64,000 bases of DNA from Massilia sp. Root351 (lineage in GTDB: Bacteria > Pseudomonadota > Gammaproteobacteria > Burkholderiales > Burkholderiaceae_D). Where the stretch lies: contig NZ_LMDJ01000034.1 in assembly GCF_001425045.1 (NCBI RefSeq), forward strand, positions 1-64,000, written 5' to 3'. Numbering within the stretch: the stretch's first letter is position 1; each line of letters begins with the position of its first letter. Made by a program: the position numbers and the translations under genes. Below, piece after piece: positions 32,177 through 41,522 of this stretch. Below the pieces are notes generated by a model that ran no database searches, was not told where the DNA came from, and saw only the letters and a program-made list of their open reading frames with translations.

Positions 32177-33169
32177 ATGACAATACTTAAATCCGCACTC
32201 GCCGTCCTGCTGCTGCCTTCCCTGGCCTTCGCCAACGACGGCATCGGCGGCGTCAGCGCCGGCGGCATCGTGTTCCGCAAGACCGACGCCATCGCCATGA
32301 AGAAGGAAGTCCTCAACGTCAGCCATGAACTGATCAGCGTGGACTATGAGTTCGTCAACGAATCCCCGGCGGATGTGGAGGAAACCATCATCTTCCCGCT
32401 GCCCGCCTACCCCGCCTCCGAGCAACCCAGCGACACCTATTTCGGCCGTCCGGGCGGGTTCACCATCGAGGTGGACGGCAAGCCGGTGGGCTACCGCACC
32501 GTGGTGCAAGCCGCGCTGGACGGCGCCGACGTGACGGCCCAGCTCAGGAAGCTGGGCCTGAGCGACGCGCAGATCGCCTTCCACCCCAGCTTCGCGCCGG
32601 ACACGCAAGTGGCGCCGTTCACCGCGCAGCAGCGCCAGCAGCTGGTCAGGCTGAAACTGATAGGTGAAGGGGCGGCCGGTTCCATCGGGCCGGTGTGGGA
32701 CATCCAGGTCAACTACGTGTGGAAGCAGAAGTTCCCGGCCAACAAGGTAGTGCGCGTGCACCACGCATACCGGCCCTTCGTCTCGGCCGGGCCGGGCGAG
32801 TCGGGCATGGACGACGACACCGCGCGCCGCTATTGCGCCGACGCGGCCTTCCTCAAATCGTGGAAAAAACTGGCGGCGCGCAACGGCGATCCGGGCGGCA
32901 GCTATCTGAACGCCGCCAAGGTGTCCTACATCCTCAAGACCGCCAATACCTGGAAGAACGGCATCGAAGACTTCACGCTCAACGTCGTCAAGAGCCATCC
33001 GTCCGAACTGGTCAGCCTGTGCTTCCCCGGCACGTTCAAGAAAACAGACGCGAAGACTTACCAGGTCCGCCTGCGCAACTTCAAGCCGGCGCAAGACCTG
33101 GAAGTCTACTTCGGCAATGTCGAGGGCGGCGCCGGCAGCGGCGGCGAAATGCCGGTACCGGCGAAATAA
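32177..33169 (+). CDS. DUF4424 family exported protein
   Basis: This 330-residue protein has a clear signal peptide (about 1-19, SLAFA|ND). The mature part begins NDGIGGVSAGGIVFRKTDAIAMKKEVLNVS, then contains DYEFVNES and FPLPAYP, the profile of DUF4424. It ends with LxxLxxYF-like strands. Two cysteines (in YCADA and LCFPGTF) may form a disulfide in the periplasm. The function of the family is unknown. Located 47 bp after the cyanophycinase-like gene and convergent with ygjV-like. Confidence 0.85.
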   Translation: MTILKSALAVLLLPSLAFANDGIGGVSAGGIVFRKTDAIAMKKEVLNVSHELISVDYEFVNESPADVEETIIFPLPAYPASEQPSDTYFGRPGGFTIEVDGKPVGYRTVVQAALDGADVTAQLRKLGLSDAQIAFHPSFAPDTQVAPFTAQQRQQLVRLKLIGEGAAGSIGPVWDIQVNYVWKQKFPANKVVRVHHAYRPFVSAGPGESGMDDDTARRYCADAAFLKSWKKLAARNGDPGGSYLNAAKVSYILKTANTWKNGIEDFTLNVVKSHPSELVSLCFPGTFKKTDAKTYQVRLRNFKPAQDLEVYFGNVEGGAGSGGEMPVPAK

Positions 33170-33176
33170 CTAGCTC

Positions 33177-33689
33177 TCAGGCGGCCTGCGCCCTGGCCAG
33201 GCGCACCATGCGCCAGATGGTGACGATGTTGACGGCCGCCACCACCACCTCCAGCGCGCTGCCGCCCACCGATCCGGCGATCACGTTGTTGGCGATCCAG
33301 AGCCCTGTCCCGCACAGCATCACCAGGCGCATGGCCACGCCCTGCAGCTGGAACAGCGCATAGGTGCCGAGGCAGGACGCGGCCAGCGGCAGCCAGTCGC
33401 TGGCCTGCTTGGCCAGCGCCAGCCCCAGCGCCAGGTTGGCCGCGATCACCGCCGCCGCCACCCATTTGGAACGGGTACGCAGCGCCAGCAGGGAGCGCAG
33501 CAAGGACATGCTGGAACTGGCCACCGCCGTGGAGTTGCCGAGCAGGGCGAAGTGCAGCACGTACGCCAGGCACTCGCCCGCCATGAACAGCTTGAAACGG
33601 CGGTCGTCGGTCTGCATGAAGGAGCCGACGCCCAGCACAAAAGCCACATAGCCGACGTACTGGGCCGGCGAGAACCAGTCGATCGTCAC
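33177..33689 (-). CDS. YgjV-family inner membrane protein
   Basis: This 170-residue protein has about five or six hydrophobic segments and matches the YgjV/Imp-YgjV family in size and pattern (YVGYVAFVLGVGSFMQTDDRRFK near the start, RLVMLCGTGLWIANN later). Role unknown. It starts with GTG at 33689, and the start overlaps the DUF885 stop by four bases (GTGA), so it is translationally coupled to the secreted peptidase-like gene. Confidence 0.85.
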   Translation of the reverse strand: MTIDWFSPAQYVGYVAFVLGVGSFMQTDDRRFKLFMAGECLAYVLHFALLGNSTAVASSSMSLLRSLLALRTRSKWVAAAVIAANLALGLALAKQASDWLPLAASCLGTYALFQLQGVAMRLVMLCGTGLWIANNVIAGSVGGSALEVVVAAVNIVTIWRMVRLARAQAA

Positions 33690-35524
33690 GATGCCGCCTT
33701 GCCTTTACGCTCTTCGACCCACTGCTCCACGATGCCGGCCAGCACGTCCATCGGCACCGAACCGGCGCGCAGCACCACGTCGTGGAAGCCCGGCAGGGTG
33801 AAGCGCGGGCCCAGCGCACTGCGCGCCTGCTCGCGCAGTGCCAGGATGCGCAGCATGCCGAGCAGGTAGGAGCAGGCCTGGCCGGGATTGGCCACGTAGC
33901 GGTCCACTTCGGAAGCCGGCATGCCGTAGTCGATGGCTTGCTGGCGCGTCCAGCCCTTGGTGTGCAGGCCGGTGTCGACCACCAGCCGGCGCGCGCGGAA
34001 CAGCTGTTCTGCCAGCCCGCCCAGCATGCCCACCGTGTCGCCGTCGTACCAGCCCTGCTCCATGGCCAGCTGTTCAACGTACAAGGCCCAGCCTTCGCTG
34101 TTGGCGCTGCCGCCGCTGAAGATGCGGCGCGCGCGGTACTTCGGCAGGTCCGTCATCTCCTGCTGCAGCGCGATCTGGAAGTGATGGCCCGGCACGCCCT
34201 CGTGGTAAGACAGCGTACGCATCACCACCATCTCGTATTCCGGGCCGGGCAGCGGCATCCAGAACACGCCGGGGCGGCTGCCGTCCGGCGCCGGGGCGCT
34301 GTAGCGCGCCGAGCCGGTCGCTTCGGTCAGCGCCGGTTCGCGCCGCACTTCGATCGGCGCGCGCGGCTTCAGGTTAAACAGGCTTGCGCTGCGCTGCTCG
34401 GCGTCGCGCACCAGTTCCGCGTAGCGCGCCAGGATGGCCGGACGCGGATCGGGCTCGGCCGGCGGCTGCAGCGATTTGTCGAGCTTGACCATGCGCTGCT
34501 GGATGCTGCCCTCGGCGAAACCGAGCTGGCGCAGATACTTGTCCATCTCCGCCTCAATGCGCGCCACTTCGCGCAGGCCGATGGCGTGCACCTCGTCCGC
34601 CTTCAGGCTGGTGCCGGCGTTGCGGGCCAGCAGGTAATCGTAGGCGGCCGCGCCGTTGGGCAGGCGCGAGATGCCCGCTTCGTTGCCGGTGCGCGGGTGC
34701 AGCTCGGCCAGCATGGCCTGCACGCGCGCATACGCGGGCCGTACGCGTTCGGCGACGACGCGGGTGGCGCGGCCGATGGCGGCGCTGCGCGTCTGCGGCG
34801 ACAGGCCGGCCAGCCCGGCGCTGCGTTCGGCCAGCGAAGTGACCAGCACGTTCTGTTCCGGCTCAGGCTTGAGGAAGGCTTCCACCTGCTGCTGCGCCTT
34901 CTCCAGGATGAAGCGCGGCGGCAGCAGCGAGCGGCCGGCGGCGGCGCGCGCCATGGCCGCCGCTTCGTCCATGCGGGCCGGAATTTGTTCCAGGCGCGCC
35001 AGGTAGCTGTCCACGTCGGCCGCGCGGCGCAGCGGGTGCACCTGGGTCATCAGGCGCGGCAGGCCCACCTGCGGGCCACCCAGCTGCGAGAAGATGAACA
35101 GGTGGTCCTGGAAGGGGCGGCCGGCCAGTTCGTTCGACAGCGTCCAGCGCATGGTTTCGGCCGAGGCGCGCTGGGTGGCGCCAAGCGGGCCGGCCAGGAA
35201 GGCGTCCAGCCTGGCAATGCCCTTGCGCGCCAGCGCGGCCTGCCTGTCGCGCGTGGCCTGGGTGATGGGCGACAGGCGCCGGTCCAGTTCATCCTGTTCC
35301 GCGCCGGAAAAATACTGGCTCGCTGTGGCCGACTCGGGGTTCAGGCGCATGTAGTCCGCCGCAAACGCCTCCGACCATTTGTCGAACGCGGCACTGGCGG
35401 GGGCGCTGCGGGCAGACGCCGCCGCGGGCGCGGTCTTCGGGGCGGCCATCGGAACGGCCGCAGCCGGGGCGGCGGCGGTCAGGATGGCAAGCGGTAGCAG
35501 CGCAATGGCAAAACGGGGGCACAT
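33686..35524 (-). CDS. Exported DUF885 protein (putative metallopeptidase)
   Basis: This 612-residue protein has a signal peptide (about 1-23, AAPAAAV) and a low-complexity Ala/Pro linker (about 24-46). The rest is a DUF885 domain containing HEGVPGHHFQ (441-450) and downstream NSEGWALY (Glu477), which together form an M2/M3-like zinc site. Secreted DUF885 proteins are widespread in betaproteobacteria and thought to be peptidases. ATG 35524 is preceded by AAAGG. It is the first gene of a pair with the YgjV-like protein. Confidence 0.88.
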   Translation of the reverse strand: MCPRFAIALLPLAILTAAAPAAAVPMAAPKTAPAAASARSAPASAAFDKWSEAFAADYMRLNPESATASQYFSGAEQDELDRRLSPITQATRDRQAALARKGIARLDAFLAGPLGATQRASAETMRWTLSNELAGRPFQDHLFIFSQLGGPQVGLPRLMTQVHPLRRAADVDSYLARLEQIPARMDEAAAMARAAAGRSLLPPRFILEKAQQQVEAFLKPEPEQNVLVTSLAERSAGLAGLSPQTRSAAIGRATRVVAERVRPAYARVQAMLAELHPRTGNEAGISRLPNGAAAYDYLLARNAGTSLKADEVHAIGLREVARIEAEMDKYLRQLGFAEGSIQQRMVKLDKSLQPPAEPDPRPAILARYAELVRDAEQRSASLFNLKPRAPIEVRREPALTEATGSARYSAPAPDGSRPGVFWMPLPGPEYEMVVMRTLSYHEGVPGHHFQIALQQEMTDLPKYRARRIFSGGSANSEGWALYVEQLAMEQGWYDGDTVGMLGGLAEQLFRARRLVVDTGLHTKGWTRQQAIDYGMPASEVDRYVANPGQACSYLLGMLRILALREQARSALGPRFTLPGFHDVVLRAGSVPMDVLAGIVEQWVEERKGKAAS

Positions 35525-35621
35525 GTCGGCCTTTCAAGTGAGCTCAGCCCTCTATTTTGCCTTGCGTTTGCCCTGCGCGCACCTAAACTCTATGCGTCCC
35601 ATGACAAAAAGAGGAGGCACC

Positions 35622-37406
35622 ATGCCCTGCACCCGCACCCTCGCGGCCGCCGCACTGCTATCCCTGTGCCCGGTGGCGCTGACGCAAGCGGAACGCGCCA
35701 GCACAGGATTCGACCCTCTGTTCGACCAGGCGCTTTGCACGCCGGACAAGGCCGGCCGCCCGCCCCTGCTGCTGGCCATGCTGGCATTGCAGACCGAAAC
35801 GGCGCCCTTCCGCCCCGCGCAGCAGGAGCGCAAAACCGCTCCCGCCGCCGATCCGCCCCTGTACACCAACCTGGGCAGCCTGCACCTGCAGGTGAGCACA
35901 GCCAGCGCCAAGGCGCAGGCCTATTTCGACCAGGGCCTGCGCCTGACCTTTGCCTTCAACCACGCCGAAGCGGCGCGCGCCTTCCGCGCCGCGCAGCGCC
36001 AGGACCCCAACTGCGCCATGTGCTACTGGGGCGAAGCCCTGGTGCTGGGGCCTAACATCAACGCGCCCATGTTCCCGGAAGCGGTGGCGCCCGCCGCCGC
36101 AGCGGCAGCCAAGGCCGCCAGCCTTGCCGCACGCGCCACGCCGGCCGAGCAGGCGCTGATCCGGGCAGTGGCCATGCGCTACCAGTCGCCGGCGCCGGCC
36201 GACCGCGCCCCGCTCGACGCCGCCTATGCGGCCGGCATGACGGACGCGGCGCGCGCCTTCCCCAACCACGACACCATCCAGGTGCTGTTCGCCGAAGCGC
36301 TGATGGACTTGTCGCCGTGGGATTACTGGGAAGCGGGCGGCGCGCGCGGCAAGGGCCGCACGCCGGAGCTGGTGGACGCGCTGGAACGCGTGCTGGAGCG
36401 CAATCCGACCCACCCCGGCGCGGTGCACTACTACATCCACGCGGTGGAAGCGTCCAGCCATCCGGACAAGGCGCTGCCCTATGCGCGCGGCCTGGCGCGC
36501 CAGATCCCGGGCGCCGGCCACATCGTGCACATGCCGTCGCATATCTACTACCGCGTCGGGCTGTACAAGGAAGCGCTGCAATCGAACCTGGACGCCATCG
36601 CCATCGACGAGAAGTACTTCGCCAGGGCCGACAGCGACGCGGTCTACAAGGGCGCCTACTACCCGCACAACATCCACTTCGCCATGGTGTCCGCGCTGAT
36701 GGGCGGCGACGGCCCCAGTGCGCTGGCGGCGGCCGCCAAACTGGACCAGTCGATCCCGGCCGAAGCGCTGCCCAGCTTTGGCATGCTGCAGCCGGTCAAG
36801 GCGGCGCCCTACTTCTCGCATGTGCAGTTCAGCAGCCCCGCGCAGCTGATCGCCCTGCCCGCGCCCGATCCGCAGCATGTGCTGGTGCGCGCCATGTGGC
36901 ACTATGCGCGCGCCGTCGGCTACGCCCGCAAGGGGGCGCACGCCGAGAGCCAGAAGGAAATCGACACGCTGGCGGCCATCGGGCGCACCGCCGACTTCTC
37001 TTCCATCACCAGCTGGGGCGTGCCGGCGCCGGACATTGTGCGCACCGCGCACGCGGTGGCCAGCGGCCGCCTGGCCGAGGCGCGCGGCGACCTGCCTGCC
37101 GCCATCAAGGCCTATGAGACGGGCGTGTCGGTGCAGGACAGCATGCCGTACACGGAACCGCCCTACTGGTACTACCCGGTGCGCCAGTCGCTCGGCGCGG
37201 CCCTGCTGCGCGCCGGCCGGCTGGACGACGCGGAGACCGCTTTCCGCACTTCCTTCGCGCGCACGCCCAGCAACGGCTGGGCGCTGCGCGGGCTGATGGA
37301 GGTGTACCGCCAGCGCGGCGACCAGGCCGCCCTGGCTGCCGCGCAGAAACGCTTCGACGCCACCTGGCTGGGACGCCGCAGCGGGCCGGAATTGTCGCGC
37401 TTGTGA
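35622..37406 (+). CDS. Secreted tetratricopeptide-repeat protein
   Basis: This 594-residue protein has a signal peptide (about 1-24). TPR-like helices follow, e.g. AQAYFDQGLRLTFAFNHAEAARAFRAAQRQDPNCAMCYWGEA and the C-terminal LGAALLRAGRLDDAETAFRTSFARTPSNGWALRGLMEVYRQRGD. HYYIHAVEASSHPDKALPYA and HMPSHIYYRVGLY are well-conserved signatures in this group, whose role is not established. GAGGAGG precedes ATG 35622; the frame runs upstream without coding character. Confidence 0.82.
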   Translation: MPCTRTLAAAALLSLCPVALTQAERASTGFDPLFDQALCTPDKAGRPPLLLAMLALQTETAPFRPAQQERKTAPAADPPLYTNLGSLHLQVSTASAKAQAYFDQGLRLTFAFNHAEAARAFRAAQRQDPNCAMCYWGEALVLGPNINAPMFPEAVAPAAAAAAKAASLAARATPAEQALIRAVAMRYQSPAPADRAPLDAAYAAGMTDAARAFPNHDTIQVLFAEALMDLSPWDYWEAGGARGKGRTPELVDALERVLERNPTHPGAVHYYIHAVEASSHPDKALPYARGLARQIPGAGHIVHMPSHIYYRVGLYKEALQSNLDAIAIDEKYFARADSDAVYKGAYYPHNIHFAMVSALMGGDGPSALAAAAKLDQSIPAEALPSFGMLQPVKAAPYFSHVQFSSPAQLIALPAPDPQHVLVRAMWHYARAVGYARKGAHAESQKEIDTLAAIGRTADFSSITSWGVPAPDIVRTAHAVASGRLAEARGDLPAAIKAYETGVSVQDSMPYTEPPYWYYPVRQSLGAALLRAGRLDDAETAFRTSFARTPSNGWALRGLMEVYRQRGDQAALAAAQKRFDATWLGRRSGPELSRL

Positions 37407-37430
37407 TTTTACGGGCCGCTGAAATTATTA

Positions 37431-37460
37431 TTGACTGTTCGATCCAAAACAAACTACACT
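37431..37460 (+). promoter_or_regulatory. Promoter of the SDR/TetR pair
   Basis: TTGACT (37431-37436, 5/6) and TACACT (37455-37460, 4/6) are spaced 18 bp apart upstream of the SDR gene. The region is notably AT-rich against the GC-rich surroundings. No clear operator palindrome was found. Confidence 0.55.
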
Positions 37461-37507
37461 CGGGGCAATTCTTGACAATTTAGTCCAGAATAAACCTGGA
37501 GGTAGTC

Positions 37508-38251
37508 ATGCAACAAGCACAAGCAGAGGCGGTAAAGGCGGCGCTGGTCACGGGCGGTTCGCGCGGCATAGGCAAGGCCATTGTGGAACGGCTGGCGCGC
37601 GACGGCGCCGCCGTGGCGTTCACCTATGCGTCGTCCGGGGCGGCGGCGCGGGAACTGGCGGCTGCGGTGGAGGCTGGAGGCGGCCGCGCGCTGGCCATCA
37701 GGGCCGACAGCGCCGACGAGGCGCAACTGCGCGCCGCCGTGAACCGCACAGTAGAAGCCTTCGGCTCGCTCGACATCCTGGTCAACAGCGCTGGCGTGCT
37801 GGAGATGGCGCCGGTGGAGAGCTTCCCTATCGCGCAGCTGGACCGCAGCTACGCCATCAACGTGCGCGGCGCCTTCATCGCCATCCAGGAAGCGCTGCGC
37901 CACATGCAGCCCGGCGGCCGCATCGTCACCATCGGCAGCATGGCCGCCGTGCGGGCCGGCTTCGCCAACAGCAGCGTGTACGCGATGACCAAGGGCGCCC
38001 TCGCCTCCATGGTGCGCGGCATCGCCATCGACATCGGGCGGCGCGGCATCACCATCAACAACGTGCAGCCCGGCCCCACCCAGACCGACATCGTGCCGGC
38101 CGAGTACATCGACACCCTGGTCAACATGCTGCCGGTTGGCCGCATGGGCAAGCCGGAGGAAATCGCCGGCATGGTGGCCTACCTGGCCTCGGCCGAAGCG
38201 GCCTACGTGACCGGATCGAGCTTCACCATCGATGGCGGCCTGATCGCCTGA
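37508..38251 (+). CDS. SDR family oxidoreductase (FabG-like)
   Basis: This 247-residue classical SDR has cofactor loop TGGSRGIG (15-22), NSAG (93-96), catalytic Ser144, and YAMTK with Tyr158 and Lys162. The C-terminus YVTGSSFTIDGGLIA is typical of 3-oxoacyl-ACP reductase-like enzymes. Ribosome site GGAGG is 6 bases upstream. It is followed within 54 bp by a TetR gene in the same direction. SDR/TetR pairs of this type are common and often respond to quinones or aldehydes; that role is inferred. Confidence 0.93.
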   Translation: MQQAQAEAVKAALVTGGSRGIGKAIVERLARDGAAVAFTYASSGAAARELAAAVEAGGGRALAIRADSADEAQLRAAVNRTVEAFGSLDILVNSAGVLEMAPVESFPIAQLDRSYAINVRGAFIAIQEALRHMQPGGRIVTIGSMAAVRAGFANSSVYAMTKGALASMVRGIAIDIGRRGITINNVQPGPTQTDIVPAEYIDTLVNMLPVGRMGKPEEIAGMVAYLASAEAAYVTGSSFTIDGGLIA

Positions 38252-38304
38252 GCGCGTGGCCGGCTAGCCGTATAATGGCCGCCTCCCAGCACCGATTGCA
38301 TCCC

Positions 38305-38886
38305 ATGGCCCGACCGAAGGCATTTGACCGAGACACCGCGCTGCAGCGCGCCATCGCCCTGTTCCGCGACAAGGGCTACGCGGGCGCGTCGACGGACGAC
38401 CTGCTCGGCGCCATGGGCATCGGCCGCCAGAGCATGTACGACACCTTTGGCGACAAGCGCGGCCTGTACCTGGCCGCGCTGGAGCGCTACAACAGCGACA
38501 GCGTGGCGGAATTCGTGCGCGACATGGAAGCAGGCGGCACGCCGCTGCGCGCGCTGGAAGCGGCGCTGCATGGCTTTGCGCGCCGCGCCGGCGCCGGCTG
38601 CGAAGGCTGCATGGGGGTCGGCGCGGTGCTCGAGTTCGGCCAGTCCGACCCTGACGTGGCCGCGCTCACCGGCGCCAGCTCGCGCAGCCAGTTGGCGGCG
38701 CTGGAGCGCCAGTTGTGCAGCGCCGCCGCCGCCGGCGAAGTGGCGGCGGACCTGAACGTGCAAGCCGCCGCCGGCTTCATCGCGTCCAGCATGGCCGGCA
38801 TGCGGGTATCCGCGCGCGCCGGCGCCGGGACGCCTGCGCTGGAACAGATGGCACGCTTTACGGCGCTGGCGCTGCGGCCGGCGTAG
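38305..38886 (+). CDS. TetR family transcriptional regulator (AcuR/YcnC-like)
   Basis: This 193-residue protein has HTH region TDDLLGAMGIGRQSMYDTFGDKRGLYLAAL (about 28-58), the pattern of the TetR subgroup with RPKAFD at the N-terminus. C-terminal Cys residues in GCEGCMGVGAV could be redox-sensitive. The start is taken at MARPKAFD (38305) rather than a codon at 38275, which falls within a TATAAT (38271-38276) that looks like its own -10 box. No ribosome site is visible. It probably controls the preceding SDR gene. The 3' end overlaps the convergent GMC gene by 29 bp. Confidence 0.87.
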   Translation: MARPKAFDRDTALQRAIALFRDKGYAGASTDDLLGAMGIGRQSMYDTFGDKRGLYLAALERYNSDSVAEFVRDMEAGGTPLRALEAALHGFARRAGAGCEGCMGVGAVLEFGQSDPDVAALTGASSRSQLAALERQLCSAAAAGEVAADLNVQAAAGFIASSMAGMRVSARAGAGTPALEQMARFTALALRPA

Positions 38887-40420
38887 CTGCTGCCAGAATG
38901 GCCTCAGCCAGCTTCTCCGCCATCATGATGACAGTAGGATTCAAGTTGATCAGCGGGATCTCCGGCAGAATTGACGCGTCGATCACGCGCAGCCCCTGCA
39001 CGCCGTAGACGCGGCCCTGTTCATCGACCACCGCGCGCGGATCGTCCGGCAAGCCCATGGCGGCGGTGGCGCACGGATGCTGCAAGGTGCCCACCCCTTG
39101 CGCCAGCGCACGGCGGATTTCCGCGTCGCTGTCGCCGGTGGCGGCGCCGGGATACAGCTCGTCCACGATAAGGCTCTTCAGCGGCTCGGTGCGGGCCAGC
39201 TTGCGCGCCAGGCGGAAGCACGCCACCATACGCCGCATGTCGTCCTCGCTGGTCAGGTGATTCAGTTCGATGATGGGCGCATCCAGCGGATTACGGCTTT
39301 TCAGTCGCAAGCGGCCTTCGGAAGTGCAGTGCATCAGTTCCAGGCCGAGCGAGAACGCCACGCCGGTGGGACTGCTGGCGGGATCGAGCAGGTGCGAAGG
39401 CGAGATGCCGATATCGAGTTCCGCGCTTGAACTGGCATAGGATGAGTTGGTCCACAGCTGGGCGCCGACTACCGGATGCTCCTGGCCTTTCAGCTCCGGC
39501 TTGCCACTGAAATTCATCCAGTAGAACGCATGGTCGAGCAGACGTGTACCCACTGGCGCGTCCCGCACCAGCGGAATGTCCAGCACCGCCAGATCCGCCT
39601 TGGGGCCGATGCCCGAACGCAGCAGGATGGCTGCGGAGCCGTAGGCCCCCGCACAGAGGATGACTTCCCTGCCGCGCAGCTGGCGGCCGTCCGCCAGCTG
39701 TACCGACTGCACCTTGCCGCCGGCGCAGCGCAGTTTGTCAATCACGCTAAGGTCCAGGATCGCCAAGTTGGGCCGCCGCCGCACCGCCCGCGTCAGGTAG
39801 GCCATGCCGGTGTTTACGCGCACGCCGTTCACCACGTTCATCGGGTTGGGACCGGCGCCGTTGTTGGCTTCTGGGTTGTTGAAATCGTCGACCCGGCCTG
39901 CGCCCAGCGTCCATGCCGCCGCCACCATGGCGCGCTGCACCGGCGTGATGAATTCCATCGACATCTGGTGGATAGGCAGCGGCCCGCTGCGGCCGTGCCA
40001 GCGCTCGTCGCCGTGCGGAGCGCTTTCCATCTTCTTGTAGTAGGGCAGAACCTCTTCGAAACTCCATCCTCGCAAGCCTTTCGCGCTCAAGCGGGCAAAG
40101 TCGAACGGCAAGGCGCGGCACGCAACGGCGCCGTTGATCGCCGAGCTGCCGCCCAGCGTTTTGCCGCGGGGCGCGTACACCGGAGCGCCCTGTGCCACGG
40201 GTTTGGCGAAATAGCCCCACTCGTAGCGCGCGTCGCCGTTGGCGGCGATGATGTTGCTGCTGTAGATCTGCTCGGGATATTCATCGGGATCGAAAGCGCG
40301 GCCGGCTTCCACCAGCAGCACCTGGTGCCCCCCGCTTTCGGACAGGCGCGCCGCCAGCACCGCGCCGGCCGAGCCGCCGCCGAGGATGACAAAGTCATAG
40401 GTTTTCTCGATATCGATCAT
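38858..40420 (-). CDS. GMC family oxidoreductase (choline-dehydrogenase-like)
   Basis: This 520-residue FAD enzyme has an N-terminal GGGSAGAVLAARLSE nucleotide-binding loop (about residues 14-28), then VEAG at the strand end. The GMC signature region follows (RGKTLGGSSAINGAV, about 84-98). The catalytic His lies in LQHPCATAAMG near residue 470. It oxidises an alcohol; which one is unknown. It is divergent from a LysR-type gene with an inverted repeat in the 145-bp gap, so it is probably that regulator's target. It has no signal peptide. Confidence 0.93.
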   Translation of the reverse strand: MIDIEKTYDFVILGGGSAGAVLAARLSESGGHQVLLVEAGRAFDPDEYPEQIYSSNIIAANGDARYEWGYFAKPVAQGAPVYAPRGKTLGGSSAINGAVACRALPFDFARLSAKGLRGWSFEEVLPYYKKMESAPHGDERWHGRSGPLPIHQMSMEFITPVQRAMVAAAWTLGAGRVDDFNNPEANNGAGPNPMNVVNGVRVNTGMAYLTRAVRRRPNLAILDLSVIDKLRCAGGKVQSVQLADGRQLRGREVILCAGAYGSAAILLRSGIGPKADLAVLDIPLVRDAPVGTRLLDHAFYWMNFSGKPELKGQEHPVVGAQLWTNSSYASSSAELDIGISPSHLLDPASSPTGVAFSLGLELMHCTSEGRLRLKSRNPLDAPIIELNHLTSEDDMRRMVACFRLARKLARTEPLKSLIVDELYPGAATGDSDAEIRRALAQGVGTLQHPCATAAMGLPDDPRAVVDEQGRVYGVQGLRVIDASILPEIPLINLNPTVIMMAEKLAEAILAAATPAAAPAP

Positions 40421-40504
40421 ACTGTTTCCGGTTCGTTAAGGGTGCGCGCCAGTCTATGAGCGCTTGAGACGCTGCAGTAGAGGGCAAAAGCGGGCAGGAC
40501 TTTC

Positions 40505-40519
40505 CCATCCGTGGGATGG
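40505..40519. promoter_or_regulatory. Inverted repeat in GMC/LysR intergenic region
   Basis: CCATCC-GTG-GGATGG is a perfect interrupted palindrome located 10 bp before the TATAAT of the LysR gene, over its -35 region. It is placed as expected for an autoregulatory LysR-type site acting on both divergent promoters. Confidence 0.5.
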
Positions 40520-40529
40520 CTTCGGTTCG

Positions 40530-40554
40530 TATAATGGCAACTTGTATAGACAAG
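40530..40554 (+). promoter_or_regulatory. LysR gene -10 box and start-point palindrome
   Basis: A consensus TATAAT (40530-40535) is followed by CTTGT-ATAG-ACAAG (40541-40554), a perfect 5-bp inverted repeat covering the expected start point (about 40542). This may be a second regulator site or a 5' hairpin. Confidence 0.5.
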
Positions 40555-40565
40555 AAGAACCGCCT

Positions 40566-41522
40566 GTGTACGATCTCAACGATTTGCAGTATTTTGTGAT
40601 GGTGATAGACCACGGCGGCTTCGCGCCGACCGCGCGTGCACTCAACATTCCGAGATCCAGCCTGGGCCGCCGCATTGCCCTGCTCGAACAGCGGCTTGGG
40701 GTGCGCCTGATCGCCCGCAACACGCGCAATTTCAGGGTCACGGAGCTGGGCCACACTTACTACGCCCACTGCCGCGCCATGCTGAGCGAGGCCAAGGCGG
40801 CCGAAGCTGCAGTGGCGATGACGCATGCCGAACCGGGCGGCCTGTTGCGCCTGTCATGCCCGGTGACCTTGCTGGAGGTGTGCGTGTGCGGCATGGTGGC
40901 CCGCTTCATGGCCGCGCATCCGCGTGTGCAGCTGCACCTGGAGTCGAGCGACCGCAACGTGGATGTGGTGGCAGAGGGCGTCGACATCGCGCTGTGCGTG
41001 CGGACCCCGCCTTTTCAGGATTCGGAACTGGTGGCGCGCGTGCTGTCGCAGCGCCAGCAATGCCTGGTTGCCAGTCCCGCGCTGGTGGAGCGCCTGGGCC
41101 AGCCGCGCACGCCGGACGACCTGCAGCGCTTTCCCTTCCTCCATCACGGTAGCCCGCAGCGCGACTACAGCTGGACACTGCGCGGGCCGGACGGGACGCA
41201 GGCCGCCATCCCCCACCGCCCGCAGCTGGTCACCCATGGCCTGGCCATGCTGCGCTCGGCGGCGGTGAGCGGTGTGGGCGTCGCGCAAATGTCCACGGCG
41301 CTGGTGCACGACCACATTGCACGCGGCGAACTGGTGCAGGTATTGCCGGATTGGGCTCCGCAGCCGCAGGTCATCTACGCCGTGTTTCCCACCCGGCGCG
41401 GCATGCCGCCCGCAGCGCGCCTGCTGGTTGACTATCTGGTGGCCCAGTTCGCGCTGCTGGACGATCCCGTGTTCGGCATACGGGCAGCGCCCCTCCGGCT
41501 CAGCGCTTGGAGGCCGGCTTGA
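40566..41522 (+). CDS. LysR family transcriptional regulator
   Basis: This 318-residue protein has an N-terminal winged HTH (LNDLQYFVMVIDHGGFAPTARALNIPRSSLGRRIALLEQRLGVRLIARNTR, about residues 4-54) and a periplasmic-binding-like effector domain (about 90-300) of the CrgA/AaeR type. The start is GTG 40566; the frame is open earlier but the conserved HTH begins here. It is divergent from the GMC oxidoreductase, which it probably controls. The last 23 bases overlap the convergent Sel1 gene. Confidence 0.93.
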   Translation: MYDLNDLQYFVMVIDHGGFAPTARALNIPRSSLGRRIALLEQRLGVRLIARNTRNFRVTELGHTYYAHCRAMLSEAKAAEAAVAMTHAEPGGLLRLSCPVTLLEVCVCGMVARFMAAHPRVQLHLESSDRNVDVVAEGVDIALCVRTPPFQDSELVARVLSQRQQCLVASPALVERLGQPRTPDDLQRFPFLHHGSPQRDYSWTLRGPDGTQAAIPHRPQLVTHGLAMLRSAAVSGVGVAQMSTALVHDHIARGELVQVLPDWAPQPQVIYAVFPTRRGMPPAARLLVDYLVAQFALLDDPVFGIRAAPLRLSAWRPA

